This document shows positions 57,654 through 64,000 of a DNA stretch of 64,000 nucleotides, piece after piece. The DNA is from Bettongia penicillata ogilbyi. Its lineage: Eukaryota; Chordata; Mammalia; Diprotodontia; Potoroidae. The stretch covers positions 6,205,100 through 6,269,099 of the forward strand of contig JAJHZJ010000399.1 of the NCBI GenBank assembly GCA_023548195.1, given 5' to 3'. Both the position numbers and the translations under genes were made by a program. How positions within the stretch are numbered: the stretch's first letter is position 1; each line of letters starts with the position of its first letter. The notes below the pieces were generated by a model, which had not been told where the DNA came from, made no database searches, and saw nothing but the letters and a program-made list of their open reading frames with translations.

Positions 57654-58869
57654 AGGGGGTGGGGCCAAGGTGGTGGACTAGAAAGACACATTTATGCAGG
57701 GTTCCCCTGCACAGCCCATAAAATACCTGTAGAGAGGGACTCTCAACAAATTTTGGAGCAGCAGAAGTGGAGAACAACAGAGTGGAGGAGATTTCCAGCC
57801 CACGGAGACCTGAAAGGCCCACAGAAACATTTATTGTGCCAGACATGGGATCCGAGCTCAGAGCCCAGCACAGCCTTGGCCGAGTGGCTCCACAAGATGA
57901 GACTCTGGGAGGAGGAAACTTCTGGGGCAGAATCTCCAGTCACAGTAGTAGGTCCTCAGATCCCTCAGGCCACAGTCACTAAAGGCCAGTGACGAAGTTT
58001 TACCAGGGGGCCAGGAAGGGATAAAGGCCTTTAGCTCCTATAGCTCCAGCAGCAGGCAGTGGCCAGAGAGCCAGCACAGCAGCCCAACCAGAAGCTCCAC
58101 TGTTGGAGCGTAAAAACCTCTGGGGGCATTGAAGAGCTGAGTCTTACCTCAGTCATGGGTAGAGGCCCTATCTGAGCTGATCTTTGTCTCAAACTGAATG
58201 GTAGCCCTGCCCATCCACCTTATCTCAAAAACAGCCCCAAGTGCTGACTTTGTGGAACTGAAGGTCAAGTGGCTGTGGAGAGATATCTGCTAAAATTCTG
58301 GGCACAAAAGTCCCTCTCTGAGTCCAGACCAGTACATATTGATTGTACCATCTTGGAGGAACTGAGATCTCACAAATTCCCAGAGTCTATCCTACTCTTG
58401 ACAAAGGACCCAAAAGTCAAAACTGGTTGGGAAAATGCCCAAAAAAGGAGGAAAAAAATAAGACCATGGAAGGTTACTTTCTTGGTGAACAGATATCTCC
58501 TCCCATCCTTTCAGATGAGGAAGAACAATGCTTACCATCAGGGAAAGACATAGAAGTCAAGGCTTCTGTATTTCAAATATCCAAAATAAATATTTAATGG
58601 ACTCAGGCCATGGAAGAACTCAAAAAGGATTTTGAAAATCAAGTTAGAGAAGTGGAGGAAAAACTGGGAAGAGAAATGAGAGAGATGCAAGAAAAGCACC
58701 AGCACCTTGCTAAAGGAGAACCAAAAAAATGCTGAAGAAGAAAACACCTTGAAAAATAGGCTAATTCAATTGGCTAATTAGCCAAGAAGAATCTGTTTTC
58801 TTTGAAAGCTGCAGGTTTCATCAAAAGGAATATAGCATGGTACAATAAAAAAGGAACAAACAAACAAAA
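57654..58869 (+). mobile_element. 5'-complete, 3'-truncated HAL1/LINE-1 with atypical tail
   Basis: It begins at a normal 5' end (GGGGGTGGGGCCAAGGTGG), has a 5' UTR to about 58435 and an ORF1 start reading up to about 58780. The last ~65 bp before the tail (58781-58845) show little ORF1 likeness and include AATAAA (58844-58849) just before an A-rich tail with (AAAC) units. A perfect 13-bp TSD encloses 1,216 bp. ORF1 ends within the coiled-coil region, and the RRM, C-terminal domain and 3' UTR are absent. Premature polyadenylation of a LINE-1 RNA or a template switch would both explain it. Confidence 0.85.
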
Positions 58870-58882
58870 AAGAAATTATCTA
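58870..58882 (+). repeat. Target-site duplication, right copy
   Basis: Exact repeat of 57641-57653. Confidence 0.92.
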
Positions 58883-59439
58883 GGAAAACTTCCCTCCTAC
58901 TCTGGAACGACAGGGTGAAAGAGAAACTGAAAAAATCCACCAATCACCTCCTGAAAGAGATCCCAAAAGGAAAACTCCTAGGAATACTGTAATCAAATTC
59001 CAGAGTTCCCCTGTTAAGGATAAACCATTGCAAGCAGATGGAAAGAAACAATTAAATAATCATGGAAACGCAATCAGGATAACACAAGATTTAGCAGCTT
59101 TTAAATTAAGGTGTCTGAGGGCTGGAATATGACATTCAGGAGGTCAAAGGAGCTAGGATTAAAAGCAAAAATTACCTAACTAGCAAAACTGAGTGTAACT
59201 CAAGGGGAGACATTGTCATTAATAACATGGAGGACTATCAAGCTTTCTTGATGAAAAGACCAGAGTTGAAGAGAAAATTTGACTTTCAAATACAAGACTC
59301 AAGAACGCATGAAAATGTAAACAGAAAAGAGAAATTTTAAGGGACATACTAAAGTTCAACTGTTTACCTTCTAATATGGAAAAATGATATTTGTAACTCA
59401 TGTGACCTTCCTCAGTATTAGGGTAGTGGAATGGAATAT

Positions 59440-59645
59440 TATATATGCATATACACCCCTGCATACATACAGTATGTAGATATTTATATATAATGTATAC
59501 ATAAAATATACATACATACATAATATGTTGTATGTATATACACAATGTGTGTATATATAGATATAGATATATAGAATATATATGTGCCATACACATATAT
59601 GTGTGTGTACATATATATATACACATACACATATGTGTTCATTTA
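59440..59645 (+). repeat. TA/TG/CA-rich low-complexity tract in HAL1 3' UTR
   Basis: Tyr/Ile/Cys-rich open frames on both strands derive from this repeat and are not genes. Its position matches the CA/TG-rich stretch of the other HAL1 3' UTRs. Confidence 0.85.
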
Positions 59646-60494
59646 TGCACACACTGCACAGGGTGAATTAAACATGAGGGAATGATATGGAAAAAGCAAA
59701 ATTAGGGGGTAAGAGAGGAATGTCCTAGGAGATGGAAAAAGGAGTTACAGTGGGGTAAATTATCTCACAAAGAAATGCAAGAAAAAGCTTTTACAGTTGA
59801 GGAGAAGAGGGAGGAGGTGAGAGGGAATGAGTCAAGAGTGCTCTCATTGAATGTGACTGAAGGAGGGAATAACACACACACTAAATTGGATATGGCTATT
59901 TATCTTACCTTATAGAGTAGTCTCCAGGGGGGAAAGGGTTAAGATAGAGGCTTATGATAGAAGGGGGAATATGGGGGAGGTGATAGAATGGAGGGTAGAT
60001 TGGAGGAAAAGGTAATCATAATGCACAATGTCTTGGGGTAGGGGAAGGAACTAAAAATCTAGTGGAATCGAATGCTGAAAACTAAAAATGAAATAATCAA
60101 TACAATGGAGAAACAAAAGAAGCCATGGAAAGGGAGATGGTTTCAGAAAAATTTGCTATGTCCTATATAAACTTACACAAAACAAATTGAGTGGAACTCA
60201 GAGATCATTGTATACACTCAATAGTAATATTTTAATGATGATCAGCTGTGACAGAATTAGCTATTCATGAATACAGTGATCTGAGTTCATAGTGAAGTAT
60301 CATTTGCTCACTTTGTTCTGTTTGCTTTACTTGGTGACAGTGGCTAATATGGAAATGTTTTGAATGACAGCACATGTATAATGTATATCAAATTGCTTGC
60401 CCTCTCAATGAGAGACAAAGGGAGAAAGAAAGGAGAGAATTTAGAATTCAAATTTTTTAAATGTCTAAAATTAATAAATTGAGAAAAAGAAATC

Positions 60495-60875
60495 ACTTTT
60501 CTATGCTATGAAACTTAAACATTTTAGGAATCTATGGAAATGGCTTCTCAGTGGAGGGGGTTGAGAAATGTGTGGATCATTGATATTTTATGAACTTAAT
60601 GCATCATATATGAGTTAGTACTTGTCATCTTTTTTGTGGGCTGGAATAAAAGCTGTATTATACCATTGAATAATTACCCAGATCATTAGAGAAAATTGAC
60701 TTATTTACTCACTTCACTGGAAAAATGAACTTTTAAAACATGAATGGGTGATTAATATTCTGATTGACATTTCATCCCTAATATGCTTAGATGCTCAGAG
60801 CTCAAGGACTATAGAGCCGTGAGCTAAAGTTACAAGGTTACAGCTGTCTTAAATGCTTATTTTTCTGACATTACA
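60495..60875. other. Non-coding AT-rich DNA
   Basis: Nothing recognised. Confidence 0.45.
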
Positions 60876-60879
60876 TTCA
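60874..60879 (+). repeat. 6-bp target-site duplication, left copy
   Basis: CATTCA, repeated at 61348-61353. Confidence 0.8.
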
Positions 60880-61347
60880 TGTTGGAGCCTAAGTGCCTGA
60901 AACCTAGGTGCCCCTCCACCCGTGAGAGAACCACACCCCTTGTAATGGCTTTCTGGTTTCCTAAGCACCATAAACACAGGTACCCCTCCACCTGTGAGAG
61001 AACCACACCCCCTGTAATGGCTCTCTGGTTTCCAAAACATCCTCTTGGTAACGGCTCCCTGGTTTCCAAACTTCCTCTTGGTAAACTCACACCTAGACAA
61101 CCTTTAGGAGCCCACCCTTCTACCAATAGAATAGTGACAAAGCAGCTTCCCCCACCAATAAGGTGATGGCAAGAACCCACTGTTGCTAAGGCTAAGCTTC
61201 TGTTTCTACTATATAAGTTGTACTCTAAGCTCAATAAACTGAGACCTTGACAAAATCTGCTTGGTCTCCCTCCTTTTCTCGCCCGTTTCTCTTTCAGGCT
61301 GGGTTCCCCTCGACCTCCCGAATAACTGAGTCCCGTGGGACGGGACA
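60880..61347 (+). repeat. Solo LTR of an endogenous retrovirus (468 bp)
   Basis: It starts TGTTGG and ends GGGACA (canonical TG...CA) and is flanked by a perfect 6-bp duplication. The TATA box is TATATAAG at 61210-61217 and the polyadenylation signal AATAAA is at 61233-61238, which gives a plausible U3-R-U5 layout. A pyrimidine-rich, CpG-containing U5 runs to the end. U3 holds a 72-bp tandem duplication (60906-60977 and 60978 onward), overlapped by about two copies of a 33-34-bp unit (61015-61081). No internal retroviral sequence is adjacent, so it is a solo LTR formed by LTR-LTR recombination. A 6-bp TSD is common in class II (betaretrovirus-like) elements. Confidence 0.88.
60906..61081 (+). 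repeat. Tandem repeats in the U3 of the solo LTR
   Basis: A 72-bp unit occurs about twice, sharing CCCCTCCACC, GTGAGAGAACCACACCCC and CTGGTTTCC blocks. A 33-34-bp subunit containing CTGGTTTCCAAA and CCTCTTGG repeats after it. Enhancer duplications are typical of retroviral U3. Confidence 0.85.
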
Positions 61348-61354
61348 CATTCAT

Positions 61355-62125
61355 AAGATTAAGCTTTAATCTTCCTGGTTATCCTTTCTTGTTTTATCAT
61401 TCTTCTAGATCCTACTTCCATATGATTTAGTTGTTAGGTTTTTTTTCCCCTCCTAGAATTACCTTCTATTTACAGACACACACATATGCAGGCATACACA
61501 CAGAAAACATACCTATCACGTATATCTGTAGGCATGTAGAATTAACTAAAATAGGATAATTGGGCAAGGACTGTTATGTTTTCTTTTGTATTCCCAGTGC
61601 CAAATGCTGTGTCTCACACCTAGTGTGTGCTGAATGGAAATCTAATGTGGGTGAGTTAAATCTTATCCAATCTCTTTTTAAATCTTCCATATGAATTCCT
61701 TTAAAAGTCTCTTCCTTATCTCACTAGCCTCTTCAGTCTACATAAAGAATTCCTAGGGAGAAAAACAGTACTAAGAGGACTTATCTGGTTACAGGTAGGT
61801 TTCATTTTTGTCTCAAAGTAAACTCTAGATTAGTAAATTCTACCCTAAACACTCTCAGCTTTAAGTAGGGAGTCCCTTTGCCTGTCCTCACCAAAATACA
61901 TTTTTCTTTTATTTTCATGATGGAGTTTTCTGATTTTTTACACAGAGGAGGCATGAATTCTTAATGAAATGCAAATGCTAAGGGGAAATAGCGATACTTC
62001 CACATAACTTTTTAACTAACCTTCTTCATTAAGTTATCATTGTGAAGAAATTATATTTGCTGGGTATTTGCTTCTATATTTAATTCTATCTGAATATGCA
62101 TATTTGATGCATCTTTGAAAATCCA
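61355..62125. other. Non-coding DNA
   Basis: A MIR-end-like stretch at about 61565-61650 ('cttttgtattcccagtgcca'); no gene seen. Confidence 0.45.
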
Positions 62126-62129
62126 ATTC

Positions 62130-62330
62130 TTAACCCTGGTGTTTGAAACCTATTTTTTGTTCTGATGTATCTAACATCTGTAGTTTAATGGTGGTGGAAA
62201 CAGGCAGTGGGAAGTGAACATGAGATTTTAGCTGGGACTTGAAGAAAGTCAGGGAAGCCAGAAAGAAAGACAAGAGGAGAGAGATCATTCCAGGGGATAG
62301 AGAAAATGACCACAACTGAGAGATTAGGCT
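62130..62330 (+). repeat. Old mammalian interspersed repeat fragment, family not named
   Basis: 'tttagctgggacttgaagaa', 'gagagatcattccaggggat' and 'gagaaaatgaccacaactg' resemble the dispersed repeat also suspected at 35200-35720. Confidence 0.4.
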
Positions 62331-62334
62331 TCTA

Positions 62335-63440
62335 GTTCTGATGAGGGTTAGAAAGGGGGAGGGGGATGAATTCTGAGACCCCATTCCCCAAAGACGGGAG
62401 TACAGGGGCAGGTGGTCCAGAATGAATATGTGGATTCAAGCATTTTTGAAGGTGGGAAAGATTTATTGTTACACTTTTAAGTGGGCAAGAGTTCTTAGGA
62501 AACCTGCAATTTGGAAAGGGTACAGGTAAAGTTTGTATAGGATATTTTATACTATAACATGTACCAAATATTCAAAATAGGTGATTCAAGGTAGGATAAG
62601 GGACTGGTTAGTTCTTAAAGGAACATGCATTTTTAGTATCTACTGTACATGTATTTTACCCTGAGTACACTGGGAAATAGTCCAGGGGGGTGGGGTGGGG
62701 CTACATGGAGGTGTAGTTTTAGGCCTGAAACATCACTAAGTCAACTAAAGTTCAGGGTTGCCTGAGAAATATCCAGGCTGCCCCCCGCTCCCATCAATAC
62801 CTTATTAGACAAGATAAACATGAGGGAGTATACATATATCTAAGTCCAGGTTACACATGATAGGTTAATGAGTAGTAAACATCTTCATGGCCTGATAGAT
62901 CTAACCCTAAATGCACAGTTAGTTCAGCCAGTACGCAGCTGGTTCAAACTAATAAATTCTATATGTGCAGTAGGCTACCATATCATGAAGAAAGAAAACT
63001 GTATTGTTAGGGAAGGCTGTCTTTGGTCTGGAAAGAAACTTCCAGGGACAGGCTAAGGAGAAATGTTATTTTTAGAGAGAAATTTGATTTTAGAAATGGG
63101 GTCCAAGCACAGGTACCCAAGCACCCCATCAGTTCCAGGAACAGGAAGTAGACCAGTGCCACCTGAAAAAAAAAAGTATGTGTGTGAAATGCCCAAAAGA
63201 GGATTTTTGTATTCAGTCCTGGAGATGATACAGTCACTGTAGTTTATTGAGAAAAGGTACAACAGGTGTCTAATCACATTGGTAATTGAATGGAAGATAG
63301 GGTCTTGCTTCAGGGAGATGAACCAGTGGTCTTTTCTGTCAGTTCAGGCATAAGGAGGTCTTTTACCTTTGCGGTGGCAATATCAGAGAAGGAAAAAGGG
63401 GATATTCAAGTGATATTGCAAAGGTGACATTAATAAGCCT
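62335..63440. other. Non-coding DNA
   Basis: No gene or nameable element seen. Confidence 0.4.
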
Positions 63441-63449
63441 TGACATCAG

Positions 63450-63660
63450 ATTGTATATAGGAGTGAAGGATGCTATGGAGCCAAGGATGACACTTAACTT
63501 TTGAGCCCGGATGACTATGAGGTTGGTGGCATGCTTGATGTGAGTAATAGGGAACTTTACAAGAAGATAAGTTTTGATCTTTGAAATGTCTCCTAGACAT
63601 GCATATTGAGATGTCCAATATGTGATTGGAAATATAGGAGGGCAACTTGGGTCTGGGCAT
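63450..63660 (+). repeat. Old mammalian interspersed repeat fragment, family not named
   Basis: 'gtgaaggatgctatggagcc', 'gatgacacttaacttttgag' and 'cctagacatgcatattgaga' then 'tgtccaatatgtgattgg' parallel a known-looking mammalian consensus whose name I cannot give with confidence. Probably the same family as 62130-62330. Confidence 0.45.
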
Positions 63661-63664
63661 GCAA

Positions 63665-64000
63665 GTCCTGAGGACCACAGTCTGACATTTCTTACCCCTG
63701 GGTACCTGGGACCATATCTTGGGAGCCCAGGACAATACTCCAGACAGTGCTCTCCACACTAGCACATGGAGGTCCTACGGGAGAAGACAGAGGCAGAAAC
63801 AGAAGAAGAGCCAGCAGTTGCCTAGAAACTCATCAGATTCAGCATCTTTCCTCCAGTTCCTGGGTCAGGAGAGCTCCTTAACATGGGAAGGCAAGAAATA
63901 TGAAGAAATCCCTATAACTCCCATTAAAGCAACATATAACAACACAAACATCCAGGTGGTCTCTTCCAGGAATGAGCCACTTGCCTGAACTTCATTTGGC
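63665..64000. other. Non-coding DNA to the window end
   Basis: An 89-codon open frame at 63719-63988 has no recognised domain and no splice context that I can defend. It is left uncalled. Confidence 0.4.

Larger units (their letters stand above)
57005..59290 (+). pseudogene. HAL1 ORF1 pseudogene in two pieces
   Basis: The N-terminal and coiled-coil part (57005-57653) has several stops. The piece after the nested insertion (58883-59290) covers the RRM end and C-terminal domain, with the KRPELKRKFDFQIQ end near 59262-59296 preserved and several stops and shifts before it. The insertion interrupts the motif corresponding to HEIIKENCP of the intact protein. Non-functional. Confidence 0.82.
56145..60111 (+). 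mobile_element. Older HAL1, interrupted by a nested element
   Basis: It starts at a diverged 5' end (GCCCGAATGGTGGACTAAAG) and has a 5' UTR to about 57005. ORF1 runs in two pieces (57005-57653 and 58883-59290), followed directly by a HAL1-type 3' UTR ending near 60108 (AAATAATCAATACAATGG). No ORF2 is present. Bases 57654-58869 plus one TSD copy are a later insertion. The flanks match only weakly as a TSD because of age. Confidence 0.75.
52325..60490 (+). mobile_element. Old, internally deleted LINE-1 hosting three later insertions
   Basis: Three separated pieces read as one element. 52325-52531 is an ORF1 fragment (NRLRRDHLKIIALPENHDQRKSL...). 55534-56144 is a LINE-1 3' region ('gagaaatgcaaattcaaac', 'gaactattggtggagatttg'). 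60112-60490 is the continuation of that 3' region to an AATAAATT end. The first two join across the HAL1 at 52532, but ORF2 is missing between them, so the host LINE-1 already had a deletion. The second and third join across the older HAL1 at 56145. Confidence 0.75.

Noticed and set aside
59219..59652. Cys/Tyr/Ile-rich open frames
   Set aside because: Derived from the TATG/TACA low-complexity tract in the older HAL1 3' UTR.
60857..61354. 165-codon minus-strand open frame with internal repeats
   Set aside because: It lies antisense through the solo LTR; the repeats are the U3 tandem units, not a protein repeat.
1..64000. CRISPR arrays, bacterial-type operons, riboswitches, tRNA or rRNA genes
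   Set aside because: The DNA is mammalian. The tandem repeats lack CRISPR spacing, and the tRNA-like segments are SINE heads that are diverged and lack an intact tRNA fold as far as I can judge by eye.

Overview
This window is mammalian genomic DNA that is almost entirely repeats. I find no exon series, RNA gene or promoter of an ordinary host gene. The LINE-1 lineage, the tRNA-type SINEs and the mix with L2- and CR1-like debris point to a marsupial. The genus cannot be fixed from sequence alone. The base composition is AT-rich except for the GC- and CpG-rich 5' UTRs of the young retrotransposons.

The dominant component is a LINE-1 family whose better-preserved copies carry a 5' UTR, ORF1, a 3' UTR and an A-rich tail but no ORF2, which is the half-LINE-1 (HAL1) layout. 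Two copies are young and about 3 kb long. One on the minus strand (13936-16921) has an ORF1 broken by a single nonsense codon. One on the plus strand (52532-55520) has an intact 368-residue ORF1. Both are flanked by target-site duplications (TSDs). Older relatives show unusual architectures. There is a head-to-tail dimer with one TSD pair (30219-34178). There are two 5'-complete elements that stop in ORF1 and end in sequence with little or no ORF1 likeness (2081-4600 and 57654-58869). There is a mini-element made only of UTRs (1943-5093, interrupted). An old full-length LINE-1 with decayed ORF2 lies at 37614-44280 and cannot have supplied the replication machinery. HAL1 copies must have used ORF2 protein in trans from elements outside the window.

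Layout: 1-1940 old SINEs and unique DNA; 1943-6384 nested LINE-1/HAL1 pieces; 6725-7790 L2; 7800-13920 unique DNA with MIR-type SINEs; 13936-16921 HAL1; 17160-24000 SINEs and other old repeats; 24150-26650 LINE-1 3' end (minus) containing a TTCC tract and another repeat; 27700-27900 microsatellites enclosing two short segments duplicated from 1.3-1.7 kb downstream; 30219-34178 dimeric HAL1; 35780-44795 a probable decayed endogenous-retrovirus locus hosting the old LINE-1; 46767-51404 a 4.6 kb processed retrocopy of an unrecognised transcript; 52325-60490 a matryoshka of four LINE-1-type insertions; 60880-61347 a solo LTR with a perfect 6-bp TSD; 61360-64000 mostly unique DNA with an old interspersed repeat.

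The most interesting points are the dimeric element (a template-jump or recombination product), the two templated segments at 27776-27853, the stepwise growth of a ~70-bp 5' UTR unit (1, 2, 3 copies) from old to young HAL1s, and the retrotransposed RNAs that pair a complete 5' UTR with a 3' end other than the usual 3' UTR.
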